A stretch of 47,110 bases of DNA. Origin: a virus. The position numbers and the translations under genes were made by a program. The stretch lies in IMG/VR virus record IMGVR_UViG_3300045996_000642, positions 1-47,110 of that record; one strand, written 5' to 3'. This document shows, in pieces, positions 1 through 6,365 of the stretch (the stretch's first letter is position 1; each line of letters begins with the position of its first letter). The notes under the pieces were generated by a model that saw only the letters and a program-made list of their open reading frames with translations, was not told where the DNA came from and searched no databases.

Positions 1-1
1 G

Positions 2-457
2 AGATCCATATTAGCCTTAAGGCCTGATAGACAGGGATCGACAGAGATCACAGAGTCTTCATCAAATAAGACAAGGAAAGATAAATATGGTAACAAAAAG
101 GTCTACTGCAATACACTCCAAAAATGGATACACAGTACGGGTGAGCACGACTATTTGCATGTCCTTTTTACGTTAGAGAATGATGGGTATATAGCCAATG
201 TTGAAAGTGGAACTCGCTATCCGTTGATAGTCAACGATAAGAAAATCTGTAGTCTAGAGATGGACTATACGTTTAACTATCAAGACAGGACAATTTACGC
301 TGATTATAAAAGTGTAGCGACTTCACCATCAGGATACATATTAAAGAAGAAGTTGTTTGAAGCCATTTATGATTGTGAAGTCTATATAATTTACAACAAC
401 AAACCATCTATAATTACGGAGATAATTGACAATGCAAAGTCTAAGCCACTCATCTGA
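2..457 (+). CDS. DUF1064-like phage protein, 5' end outside window
   Basis: The frame is open from the window edge, so the N-terminus is missing. From about base 80 the translation reads KYGNKKV, then an EHDYLHVLF segment, then DYTFNY, YADYKS and a YILKKKLFEAIYDC end. This is the order of conserved blocks I associate with DUF1064, a small phage family suspected to have a PD-(D/E)XK nuclease-like fold; the D...DYK residues would be the candidate catalytic pair. An ATG at 87 with AAGGAAAG upstream lies in another frame and gives only 29 codons, so it is not the start. The 3' end overlaps the sigma factor gene by 26 bases. The family call is from memory of the motif pattern; nuclease activity is inference. 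Confidence 0.65.
   Translation, partial: RSILALRPDRQGSTEITESSSNKTRKDKYGNKKVYCNTLQKWIHSTGEHDYLHVLFTLENDGYIANVESGTRYPLIVNDKKICSLEMDYTFNYQDRTIYADYKSVATSPSGYILKKKLFEAIYDCEVYIIYNNKPSIITEIIDNAKSKPLI
36..56 (+). repeat. 21-bp repeat, inverted copy at 11848-11868
   Basis: These 21 bases, beginning GATCGACAGAG, recur exactly in inverted orientation at 11848-11868. In both places the repeat lies on the coding strand about 20-30 bases before a Shine-Dalgarno plus ATG. Function unknown; it may be a leader or operator sequence. Confidence 0.7.
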
Positions 458-1016
458 TTTTCAGTTTGCACAAGACATTATCAATGGTGTGACTGACTAT
501 CAAGAATTCTATGACAGGTATCGTAATACTGTCTACGCTACCTGTCTTAAGATGACAAGAAATGTTGATGTTGCTGAAGATCTTTGTCAAGATTCTTTGC
601 TTCAAATACATAAAAAGCTTCACAATTATAAGGGTCAATCAAGGTTGAGTACGTGGATTTTTAGAGTTACATCTAACACGGTATTGATGCACTTCAGGTT
701 GTTAAAGAAGAGACTAGATACAATATCAATCGACGAAAATGCTGAAAGAGCAATCCCTGACGAGAAGATCGGGGGCATAACCTTTATCGATCCATTCCAG
801 TCTTTAGCATTGAAAGAAGCAGTAGGTAATCTCCCACGTGGATACAGGAATACTCTGATACTTCACGATTACTTTGGATTCGAACACAGAGAAGTTGGTG
901 AATTAATTGGCGTGTCTGATGGCACGTGCAAGAGCCAACTCTTTAAGGCTAGAAAAGCAGCACAGAAACAGCTAAACAAAAAAAGGAACCCAAGAGTATA
1001 TGAGCCAAGAAACTGA
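432..1016 (+). CDS. ECF-type RNA polymerase sigma factor
   Basis: The 194-aa protein has the two-domain layout of ECF sigma factors. Region 2 (about residues 20-90) contains EFYDRYRNTVYATCLK, a DVAEDLCQDSLLQIHKKL helix and the STWIFRVTSNTVL core. Region 4 (about residues 140-190) contains LPRGYRNTLILHDYFGFEH followed by a helix-turn-helix, GELIGVSDGTCKSQLFKARK. There is no region 1.1 or 3. It would redirect host core RNA polymerase to phage promoters. The start is ATG 432, with ACGGAG upstream; the open frame extends back to a TTG at 426. It overlaps both neighbours, so it is translated in an operon. A candidate target is the 32-bp block at 3655 and 6729. The family is clear; the target is a guess. 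Confidence 0.88.
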   Translation: MQSLSHSSDFQFAQDIINGVTDYQEFYDRYRNTVYATCLKMTRNVDVAEDLCQDSLLQIHKKLHNYKGQSRLSTWIFRVTSNTVLMHFRLLKKRLDTISIDENAERAIPDEKIGGITFIDPFQSLALKEAVGNLPRGYRNTLILHDYFGFEHREVGELIGVSDGTCKSQLFKARKAAQKQLNKKRNPRVYEPRN

Positions 1017-1194
1017 ATCGAAGCAGAAGTATAGAGTTGTTGTAGGTGACTATCAAGATCTAATAGAGGTGGTCAACCAGTATGTTACTGATGGTTATTC
1101 ATGCCTTGGTGGAGTAGCAGTGATTCCTGACCAGGAAGAAGGGGATCACAAATACGCCCAAGCATTAATCCTACGGGATTTTACTACACTTTAG
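1000..1194 (+). CDS. DUF1737-like small protein
   Basis: A 64-aa protein with the pattern YRVVVGDYQDLIEVVNQYV, then DGYSCLGGVAV and KYAQALIL. This matches my memory of DUF1737: a YRVV start, a helix, a GW/GY-x-GG turn and a terminal QA-hydrophobic strand. The family function is unknown. It overlaps the sigma factor gene by 17 bases, so it is probably co-translated, and the beta-barrel gene follows after 10 bases. Confidence 0.6.
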   Translation: MSQETESKQKYRVVVGDYQDLIEVVNQYVTDGYSCLGGVAVIPDQEEGDHKYAQALILRDFTTL

Positions 1195-1204
1195 GAGTAT
1201 ACTA

Positions 1205-1801
1205 ATGATTAAGAAATGGTTAATGTTTGTAGCAATAGCTTTGCTGCTTATTCCACCGATCACGATGGCTCAGACTGGTAAATATGATGACGAAGAAGTT
1301 TCGTTTGAGCTAGTCTACTCAAAGAGTAACTTAAACATCGAAGATCCAGCTTCCAATCTCAAGTTTGATGAAGGTACTGATGCACTTGGTGGCCGTTTTG
1401 GATACCACCACAGCATTGGTAAGAAAGATCGTCGTGGAAATGTTTCAGTAGGAGTCGAACTAGGTTTGAATTTTACTAAGCGACAAGACGATCTAATAGC
1501 TAGATCACGTGGTAGTTTTGTGTTACGAGCACAAGCTAATGGTAATGAAAGGATCAAGCCGTTTGTAGGAGGTACAGCTGGATTTGCTAAAGATAATTTT
1601 AAGCAGACAACTGTATGTCTTGATTCAGGTGGTGGATATAATTTCTGTAAACCAGAATCTAGTGAAGCTTTCGGTGCTTTTGCTGGTACTGATATAGGTA
1701 AAGGTCGTACTAGATTACGAATACGTGGTGACGTTTACACAACTACATTTGTTGGTCAACGTCAATGGAATGCAGAGATCAGTATAGGATTAGTAAAATG
1801 A
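1205..1801 (+). CDS. Secreted outer-membrane beta-barrel protein
   Basis: 198 aa. Residues 1-22 form a Sec signal peptide: MIKK, a hydrophobic core WLMFVAIALLLIPPI, then TMA before QTG. The mature part alternates polar and hydrophobic residues with many Gly and aromatic positions (LGGRFGYHHS, VSVGVELGLNF, IKPFVGGTAGFA, EAFGAFAGTDIG) and ends WNAEISIGLVK, like small OmpA/OprF-type 8-strand barrels. Two cysteines (CLDSGGGYNFC) could form a loop disulfide. SD GGAG precedes ATG 1205. A phage-encoded outer-membrane protein commonly alters the surface of the infected cell, for instance to block superinfection; that role is inferred. It overlaps the next gene, which also carries an export signal. 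Confidence 0.7.
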   Translation: MIKKWLMFVAIALLLIPPITMAQTGKYDDEEVSFELVYSKSNLNIEDPASNLKFDEGTDALGGRFGYHHSIGKKDRRGNVSVGVELGLNFTKRQDDLIARSRGSFVLRAQANGNERIKPFVGGTAGFAKDNFKQTTVCLDSGGGYNFCKPESSEAFGAFAGTDIGKGRTRLRIRGDVYTTTFVGQRQWNAEISIGLVK

Positions 1802-2340
1802 AACAGCTAGTACTAATTGTGCTGGTGTTTTTCTATCAGTGTGGGGGCGACAGCGTTCCCACAACTTTTGTGATAACACCTAAGGGTGCTACTATATATA
1901 GCGCTAAGGATATTCCACGTGATCTAGCTCCGATTGTAGATTCGCAACTAGATGTACTGTTTGAAAAATCTACAGCAAAAGGCTATGAAGGGTATAGCGG
2001 CCACAATTCCTATAAAATAAGACTTGTACAAGGTACAACTTATTGTGACAGATACAGCTTCTCTGTTAAAGGTAACTGTAACTTTTGTTGGGGCCAGCCA
2101 AACTGTCAATGTTATGATGGTAGTGAGTATGATCATGACTCTACTCCAAATCAGTTTGACATTTGCGTGGCCGGAAGATATTTACCTAATGAGGATATAA
2201 TAGAAATACCTGAGACCGCTCTTCGAGAGACAGAAGCACTGATCTTTGAAGGCGAACACAGAGTATTGCGGCAGACTAATCATTTCAAGTATATGGAAAC
2301 ATTAGTACATGGACCAGGAACAAGGCATCCCATTTACTAA
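1798..2340 (+). CDS. Putative exported lipoprotein
   Basis: 180 aa from ATG 1798, overlapping the barrel gene stop (ATGA). The N-terminus MKQLVLIVLVFFYQCGGDS is short and hydrophobic with a Cys at residue 15, so a lipoprotein signal is possible, though FYQC is not a canonical lipobox. The centre has a cysteine cluster (GNCNFCWGQPNCQC) fitting disulfides in an exported protein. I do not recognise the family. Its coupling to an outer-membrane barrel suggests the two act together at the envelope. Confidence 0.55.
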   Translation: MKQLVLIVLVFFYQCGGDSVPTTFVITPKGATIYSAKDIPRDLAPIVDSQLDVLFEKSTAKGYEGYSGHNSYKIRLVQGTTYCDRYSFSVKGNCNFCWGQPNCQCYDGSEYDHDSTPNQFDICVAGRYLPNEDIIEIPETALRETEALIFEGEHRVLRQTNHFKYMETLVHGPGTRHPIY

Positions 2341-2533
2341 GTTATTACATGTTAAAGGCGGACAGTTCTGTGGTGGCATAATGTTTCATAAAGTCAATGA
2401 CAAATGGCATGTATTCAGTATGCCACCGTATTTGAAGAAAGTCTTACGCAATACTCCAGTTAATAAGATAGGTGAAGTTCTTACTTCAAAAGGATTTAAG
2501 TGGTATTGGTCACATGAAAAAAGGATTTTCTAA
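2309..2533 (+). CDS. Small protein of unknown function
   Basis: 74 aa, MDQEQGIPFTKLLHVKGGQ start and KWYWSHEKRIF end; mixed alpha/beta composition with many aromatics and no recognised motif. It overlaps the previous gene by 32 bases. No strong Shine-Dalgarno is visible, so the start could lie downstream at ATG 2382. Tight packing in a one-directional run supports it being a gene. Confidence 0.45.
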   Translation: MDQEQGIPFTKLLHVKGGQFCGGIMFHKVNDKWHVFSMPPYLKKVLRNTPVNKIGEVLTSKGFKWYWSHEKRIF

Positions 2534-2795
2534 TCAACCAGCATTGTTTGACATAGCACCAATCAAAGTAGATCGGGTGGCTGTCGCTCAACGTAACATT
2601 GAGATAGCTAGAATGAAATCTGCTATACCTGTTGTATATGTAGTTTTCTACAAGAATGGTACAGACGTAAGTCATTGGTCTATGCCACAAAATAAGGTCC
2701 AAGACTCGTACGATAAGTATGAAAAGTTTGAAGTGTTTCAGCCAGCTGAATACTGGCAAAAATTCCATGACAAGGAGTTTCAAGCAGGAAGATGA
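2514..2795 (+). CDS. Small protein of unknown function
   Basis: 93 aa from ATG 2514 (MKKGFSNQPALFDIAPIKVD). The open frame extends upstream to 2472, but the extension overlaps the previous gene more deeply. The central VYVVFYKNGTDVSHWSMPQ looks like a beta-hairpin. No recognised family. It overlaps the next gene by 4 bases (ATGA), so translation is coupled. Confidence 0.5.
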   Translation: MKKGFSNQPALFDIAPIKVDRVAVAQRNIEIARMKSAIPVVYVVFYKNGTDVSHWSMPQNKVQDSYDKYEKFEVFQPAEYWQKFHDKEFQAGR

Positions 2796-3181
2796 GTGAA
2801 GAAGAACGTCCAGTAATTAGAGTCCCTGATCTTTGCTACAAACACTATTACGAACTTGTACATACTGCTAAGTTCACGAAGACTGATCCTTGGGGTGCAC
2901 TCACTGTCATAGCTAATGCTGCTATGTTTCAAGGAGCTACAGCAACTCAGACTGTATGGAACAAGCTTGAAGGTGATGTAACAAGAATAACTGAACTAGG
3001 TTGTTTAGCTTGTCGCTTACCTCATAGATTCAAGAAAGTTCTTGAAGTGGCTAAGACTCGTGACCTTGGTAAGATCAAGGAGTTAGGTGAAAAGTGGGTT
3101 AACGAAGCAAAGATAGATCCAAATGCTAACTCAAGAACAGAAACAGAAGATACAGGAACTGGCTCGGACAACTCCATATAG
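2792..3181 (+). CDS. Protein of unknown function with one CxxC
   Basis: 129 aa. SD AGGAAG precedes ATG 2792. Sequence is mostly helical (LCYKHYYELVHTAKF, GALTVIANAAMFQG, then LGCLACRLPHRFKKVLEVA). One CxxC is present, too few cysteines for a classical zinc ribbon unless it dimerises. The last 25 residues are low-complexity and acidic/Thr-rich. Family not recognised. Confidence 0.55.
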   Translation: MSEEERPVIRVPDLCYKHYYELVHTAKFTKTDPWGALTVIANAAMFQGATATQTVWNKLEGDVTRITELGCLACRLPHRFKKVLEVAKTRDLGKIKELGEKWVNEAKIDPNANSRTETEDTGTGSDNSI

Positions 3182-3211
3182 TTATTCAGAGCTAGAACAT
3201 ATAGCAGTACA

Positions 3212-3418
3212 ATGGCAAATATTTTCTACATCAATTACGACAAAGCAAATGAGTTTGAGCCGTATTATTGGAGCTTTGAACGTAACGAAGACGAGCTTTG
3301 TCGATCAAGAAACTTCAGCTCTGAAGAAGAAGCTCGAGCAGCAATCAGGATACTTAAACAGTATCTTAACAAATATAGTCCGATCAAAGTAAGAGGAGAA
3401 CAAGATGAAAGCAGTTAG
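3212..3418 (+). CDS. Small protein of unknown function
   Basis: 68 aa (MANIFYINYDKANEFEPYYW...), ending in a helix with SSEEEARAAIRILKQYL. It overlaps the next gene by 14 bases. A second frame, 3123-3392 (89 aa, MLTQEQKQKIQELARTTPYS...), covers the same DNA and also begins like a real protein; one or both may be translated. I favour 3212-3418 because its composition matches the neighbours throughout and its end couples to the next start. Confidence 0.5.
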   Translation: MANIFYINYDKANEFEPYYWSFERNEDELCRSRNFSSEEEARAAIRILKQYLNKYSPIKVRGEQDESS

Positions 3419-3653
3419 CCCTGTTATACAAGACCAAGAACTTCCTGAGCTACTAATAGCTAAGGATCAAGACGAATACGAGACCTTGCCAGCAGTTGAT
3501 TGTGGCAATGGAGTAATTTTAACTAGATGGGAAGTCACTGAAGAAGACTTAGAAAGAATCAAAGAGACTAAGTCTATCTACATATATCTCTGGACTTTTG
3601 GAAATCCAGTTCAACCACTCTCTGTAACCTCTCAACTTTATAAAGGTAAGTGA
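3405..3653 (+). CDS. Conserved small phage protein
   Basis: 82 aa, SD AGAGGAG before ATG 3405. The segment VILTRWEVTEEDLERIKETKSIYIYLWTFG (seen at about residues 40-70) resembles a widespread small phage protein with a T/E-D-L-x-x-I helix followed by a strand ending in TFG-x-P-x-QP-x-S. Function unknown. It is the last gene before the structured RNA region. Confidence 0.55.
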   Translation: MKAVSPVIQDQELPELLIAKDQDEYETLPAVDCGNGVILTRWEVTEEDLERIKETKSIYIYLWTFGNPVQPLSVTSQLYKGK

Positions 3654-3654
3654 T

Positions 3655-3688
3655 TTTAACATCGTTACTTATTGAGGATCTATATAAT
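3655..3688 (+). promoter_or_regulatory. Promoter-like block, copy 1
   Basis: Bases 3655-3686 match 6729-6760 at 29 of 32 positions (TTTAACAT, then a TATTGAGGATCTATATA core). TATAAT at 3683-3688 would serve as a -10, but there is no TTGACA-like hexamer 17 bases upstream. It therefore looks like a promoter class other than the TTTACA-N17-TATAAT promoters elsewhere in the window. Transcription would begin about where the large structured RNA begins. Confidence 0.55.
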
Positions 3689-3690
3689 AG

Positions 3691-4216
3691 CTGGAGAGGT
3701 TTACCTGGCTCTTTCAAGGAAAGGTAAACAAGACCCGCAAATCTACTCTCCAGCATAAAGTTCTTTGAAATATGTTAGCACAGTATGCGAGCTCGGGCAG
3801 ACGATGTTCCACTAGGCGGAACGGGCTTCAATCGATGAGCTTGCCGAGTGCTAACGCCAACTGTTGACTAAATGGAATGGGAGCCGTTTAGTCAGCGGCT
3901 AGGTAAGCTAGTGTGGGCTCGCTTACCTAGCCTTCAATTTTAGTTGGTACAAAGGTCCGGAGAAAGACCACTACCAAGTGGAGACCTGTGTGGCGGAGGG
4001 AAAGTCTTGCTTATGGGAATCAGCAAGGGTGAGAGCGCCGAGCGCAAGGAAAAGATCGAAGGACCCGGCAAGCTCAAGTCTACCAACTAATACATCTTGG
4101 GAATCTAGCGCATAACGCTTGGCAACAGACGGTAACTTCAAGGCTTTCGTTAACTTTCACCTTGATGCAGTTGGTCTCGAGCTACTATTAGTTTATAAGT
4201 CGACTAGATTCCCGAG
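3691..4216 (+). ncRNA. Large structured non-coding RNA upstream of HNH gene
   Basis: No convincing reading frame covers this stretch, but it is packed with perfect or near-perfect inverted repeats. They are: 3691-3698/3746-3753 (8 bp) enclosing 3699-3706/3722-3729 (8 bp); 3774-3781/3848-3855 (8 bp); 3866-3875/3884-3893 (9 of 10); 3897-3908/3921-3932 (12 bp); 3941-3949/4081-4089 (9 bp) enclosing smaller hairpins; and 4096-4108/4204-4216 (13 pairs, one G-U). Together these define a multi-domain RNA of about 525 nt starting at the promoter-like block. I see no group I or II intron core, RNase P or tmRNA signature. Large phage RNAs such as ROOL and GOLLD, and the RNA of HNH-associated HEARO/IscB-type elements, are the classes to compare. 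Confidence 0.6.
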
Positions 4217-4232
4217 CCCATTTGCTCTTCTG

Positions 4233-4673
4233 GTGAAAAGAACACCTTGGAAAAGAAGACCGCCGGCCGAAGGTGGTAACGGCTTAAAAAGGTCGCCTAT
4301 GAAGCGATCGTCTAAGTCTATGAAAAAAATCGGTGCTAAAGGCAAGCTAAATGCGAAAGCTGATAAGAATAGTAAAGCGGAATTCGAAAGACGTGGCATC
4401 GATTATTGCCAGCTTTGTGGCACTTTATCTGCTCTCTCCAGGAGTCATTCTTACAAGAAACGACACGAGCAGGATCTCGAACGTGTTGCTCTTTTATGTA
4501 TTTTTCGGTGTCATGCATTTATTGAGCTGGAACTCGATGCTGAAACGAGAGCTAACGTGAACGAGTTCATAATTGACACCAACTTGGAAGGCGAAGCGAA
4601 GTTTGATGCAGTACTTAAACTGATGCCTGAAGAAAAAGGCAAGAAGTTCCTTACTAAATTCTTTACTCCGTGA
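4233..4673 (+). CDS. HNH endonuclease
   Basis: 146 aa from GTG 4233. The N-terminus is Lys/Arg/Pro-rich (KRTPWKRRPP, LKRSPMKRSSKSMKK), typical of phage HNH proteins that begin MKRTPLKR. The HNH/zinc part reads YCQLCG, then SRSH, then LC...RCH: cysteines at 59, 62, 89 and 93 with His 72 and His 94. The open frame goes back to a TTG at 4119, but that stretch forms the 3' strands of the RNA helix ending at 4216, so I take GTG 4233. No Shine-Dalgarno is visible, which is odd. It could be a homing endonuclease that moves the RNA region. It lacks the RuvC parts of IscB and the PLMP motif expected of the small IshB proteins. Confidence 0.75.
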   Translation: MKRTPWKRRPPAEGGNGLKRSPMKRSSKSMKKIGAKGKLNAKADKNSKAEFERRGIDYCQLCGTLSALSRSHSYKKRHEQDLERVALLCIFRCHAFIELELDAETRANVNEFIIDTNLEGEAKFDAVLKLMPEEKGKKFLTKFFTP

Positions 4674-5128
4674 AAATCAACGTAATAGGCATAAACATAG
4701 TAAAGTACGTAGTTATACTAGGTACTGGACATCACAATGATATTCAGTGTGATGCTGTATTAGTAGATCGACATGGTAATCAAGCTAGTGCTAAATATAC
4801 ATGTTGGCTTAGATTTAGTCTTGAAGGACAAGCTGAAATAAAGGTTGATATTTTAGGTAAGCCAATAGTCTTACAGCCATATAATACTGAATTTATTCAA
4901 AAAGTTTCTATAGTAGATAATGATGACAAAGAACTAGCTTTTCTAGAAGCTGAATTTGTCATGCATCAAGGTGATACTGTTACATTGACTCCTAGTATAG
5001 AAGAACCAGACATAGTTGAAAAAGAAGTAGAAGAAACTTTAACTGGTAGCCCTATTAAGGATATAGATGATCTGCCAGGTATTGACGAATGGCCGGAATA
5101 TTTTCCCGGTAAGTGGATGGAAGACTAA
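4670..5128 (+). CDS. Protein of unknown function
   Basis: 152 aa from a GTG at 4670 overlapping the HNH stop codon. The N-terminal two thirds alternates like a beta-sandwich (VVILGTGHHND, CDAVLVDRHGN, YTCWLRFSLEGQAEIKVDILG). The C-terminal 45 residues are acidic (VEKEVEETL, PIKDIDDLPGIDEWPEY). Family not recognised. Codon use matches its neighbours. Confidence 0.55.
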   Translation: MKINVIGINIVKYVVILGTGHHNDIQCDAVLVDRHGNQASAKYTCWLRFSLEGQAEIKVDILGKPIVLQPYNTEFIQKVSIVDNDDKELAFLEAEFVMHQGDTVTLTPSIEEPDIVEKEVEETLTGSPIKDIDDLPGIDEWPEYFPGKWMED

Positions 5129-5139
5129 GGAGATTAAGT

Positions 5140-5865
5140 ATGAAACTGAATCAGGTGATTGCTGTAGAAAAAGGCATTAAGCAAAGAATCTACACCAGAA
5201 TCACTGAATTACATAAACAAGCTCAGAAGCCAGAGATGTACTATGGCTTTACTAAGAAATATACCCCTAAGGACGAGAAAGGTGAGACTTTTCCTGATGA
5301 ATTTCAGAAAGTACAACTTAGGGCTGATGAGGTACTTGAAGAAGTTTCTAAACTTAAAGAAGAGTACATCAACATTGTAGCTACCAAAGATGCAGCCAAC
5401 ACACACGCTCTTGGTAACATCACTGTTCGTGGGCAGATCATCCTTGCAGATGTTCCTGTTAGTACGCTTCTTTTTCTTGAGAAAGAGCTTCAAGATCTTA
5501 ACACTTTCGTATCTAAGATGCCAGTGTTGGATGACTCTCTTGAGTGGAACACAGACGAAGCTAGCGATCTTTACAAAACTGAATCCATCAGGACTCAGAA
5601 GACAATGAAAGTTCCTGAGGTTCTTGTCAAGTATGAAGCTACTCCGCAGCATCCAGCACAGACTGAGCTGATCACTCTTGACAGAACAGTCGGCCATTGG
5701 GATACTGTTAAGCAATCTGCCGCCATTACTCGTAAAAGAAAGAAGCAGATTCTTGACAATATACAAGACATGATGGATGCAGTTAAGGTAGCTAGAGAAG
5801 AGGCTAACGGCATTGAAGTAACAAACATGCCTGTTGGTCAACTTCTTTCTTACATTTTTGCCTAA
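5140..5865 (+). CDS. DUF7873-like protein next to tRNA-like RNAs
   Basis: 241 aa from ATG 5140, with SD AAGGAGAT. It resembles a conserved bacterial family that I remember as DUF7873, known from actinobacteria and phages. Shared marks are the MKLNQVIAVEKGIKQRIYTR start, the QKPEMYYGFTKKYTPKDEKG segment, ADVPVSTLLFLEKELQDL, a VKYEATPQHPAQTE block, VGHWDTVKQSA, and the AVKVAREEANGIEV end. Family length is about 240 aa, so this copy is complete. Function is unknown. It sits 50 bases upstream of two tandem YrlA-like RNAs, so a role in binding or processing tRNA-like RNA is worth testing; that is inference from position only. Confidence 0.65.
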   Translation: MKLNQVIAVEKGIKQRIYTRITELHKQAQKPEMYYGFTKKYTPKDEKGETFPDEFQKVQLRADEVLEEVSKLKEEYINIVATKDAANTHALGNITVRGQIILADVPVSTLLFLEKELQDLNTFVSKMPVLDDSLEWNTDEASDLYKTESIRTQKTMKVPEVLVKYEATPQHPAQTELITLDRTVGHWDTVKQSAAITRKRKKQILDNIQDMMDAVKVAREEANGIEVTNMPVGQLLSYIFA

Positions 5866-5874
5866 CAGTTGATT

Positions 5875-5914
5875 GGGAGTAGAGTCATCTACTTCCAGCT
5901 GAGCCGTTAGGCTC
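5875..5914 (+). other. Two hairpins leading into the tRNA-like RNAs
   Basis: 5875-5896 folds as an almost perfect 9-bp hairpin with a GTCA loop, and 5901-5914 as GAGCC-GTTA-GGCTC. Neither has a U-tract, so they look more like spacer or leader structures of the RNA cluster than terminators. Confidence 0.4.
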
Positions 5915-5915
5915 A

Positions 5916-6067
5916 TCTTGGACAAGTTTAATCTTAGTCTTAAGTTTATTAGTTCTTTGCACTTTATGTAGGTTCGAGTCCTACCCCAGCTATAATTAAA
6001 AGTGGAGCTGGGTGATGTAATTGGCAAACATGGTGTAAGAGCGATTCAATCTTAAGTTATTCCAAGA
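5916..6067 (+). ncRNA. yrlA-like: YrlA-like Y RNA (permuted tRNA mimic), copy A
   Basis: The tRNA parts occur in circularly permuted order. They are: 3' anticodon strand TGCAC (5958-5962), a 5-nt variable loop, T-arm GTAGG-TTCGAGT-CCTAC (5968-5984), CCCAGCT (5985-5991), a 14-nt linker, AGCTGGG (6006-6012), TG, D-arm ATGT-AATTGGCAA-ACAT (6015-6031), then GTGTA (6033-6037). The acceptor-like stem is a perfect 7 bp and the anticodon-like stem pairs over 5 (one G-U). Where a tRNA has its anticodon loop, flanking sequence pairs instead: CTTAAG 5939-5944 with 6051-6056, and TCTTGGA 5916-5922 with TCCAAGA 6061-6067. This is the YrlA layout: a terminal Ro-binding-type stem plus a permuted tRNA-like module. 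No U33 or usable anticodon can be assembled. Confidence 0.72.
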
Positions 6068-6086
6068 AATTGACAACACGGTCGAT

Positions 6087-6228
6087 AGCTTATCTCTAGC
6101 GCTTGCTAAGATTAACCATTGTCGTGAGTTCGAATCTCACTACCCCGGCCAATTTTTATCGGGGTATAGCTCAGCGGTCAGAGCGATGGTACTCAGATCT
6201 AAAAAGCAAGCTTTATTGCCGTTAAGCT
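6087..6228 (+). ncRNA. yrlA-like: YrlA-like Y RNA (permuted tRNA mimic), copy B
   Basis: Same permuted order as copy A with different sequence: ACCAT (6115-6119), TGTC, T-arm GTGAG-TTCGAAT-CTCAC, TACCCCG followed by GCCA, a short linker, CGGGGTA (6160-6166), TA, D-arm GCTC-AGCGGTCA-GAGC (6169-6184), G, ATGGT (6186-6190). Acceptor-like and anticodon-like stems pair perfectly (7 and 5 bp). Flanks close it: GCTTGC 6101-6106 with GCAAGC 6206-6211, and AGCTT 6087-6091 with AAGCT 6224-6228. T- and D-arms carry the invariant TTCGA and GG bases that tRNA-modifying enzymes read. The downstream half has no T-arm of its own, which rules out an ordinary tRNA in normal order. Confidence 0.72.
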
Positions 6229-6242
6229 TGAAGACCATAACA

Positions 6243-6314
6243 AGCAACGTAGCTCAATGGTAGAGCACAAGCCTGATAAGCTTGGAGTTGGTGGTTCGAT
6301 CCCACCCATTGCAA
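6243..6314 (+). tRNA. tRNA-Ile (GAT), imperfect acceptor stem
   Basis: Normal order: D-arm GCTC-AATGGTA-GAGC, a perfect anticodon arm CAAGC-CTGATAA-GCTTG with anticodon GAT and U33, variable GAGTT, and T-arm GGTGG-TTCGATC-CCACC. The acceptor strands AGCAACG and CATTGCA pair at only five of seven positions, and no CCA is encoded. It is either a working phage tRNA with weak ends or a decaying one. Confidence 0.7.
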
Positions 6315-6365
6315 CAAAAGACGGGAGAGGCGGACAAGGCTAGGTTCGTCTCTCCCTTAACTATT

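Noticed and set aside
87-176. 29-codon ORF with a plausible ribosome site at the window start
   Set aside because: It is out of frame with the DUF1064-like sequence that overlaps it and encodes nothing recognisable.
3691-4232. Group I or II intron, RNase P RNA or tmRNA
   Set aside because: No recognisable P7/P3 core, domain V, conserved RNase P P4 boxes or tag frame, and no gene interrupted across the region. Divergent forms are not excluded.
4119-4232. N-terminal extension of the HNH gene to TTG 4119
   Set aside because: The stretch contains the 3' strand of a 13-bp RNA helix, and the family-typical KRTPxKR start falls at GTG 4233.
5209-6027. 272-aa minus-strand frame
   Set aside because: It lies opposite the DUF7873-like gene and runs through the tRNA-like RNA; composition is typical of an antisense shadow and there is no ribosome site.
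5968-6190. Ordinary tRNAs with introns (joining the 6006 half to the 6115 half)
   Set aside because: The acceptor strands AGCTGGG and TACCCCG do not pair, while the permuted pairings are perfect at both sites; the outer halves would be left without partners.
5916-6228. Permuted group I intron-exon construct making circular tRNA
   Set aside because: The flanks are too short (about 20-80 bases) for intron halves, and no usable anticodon loop with U33 can be assembled.
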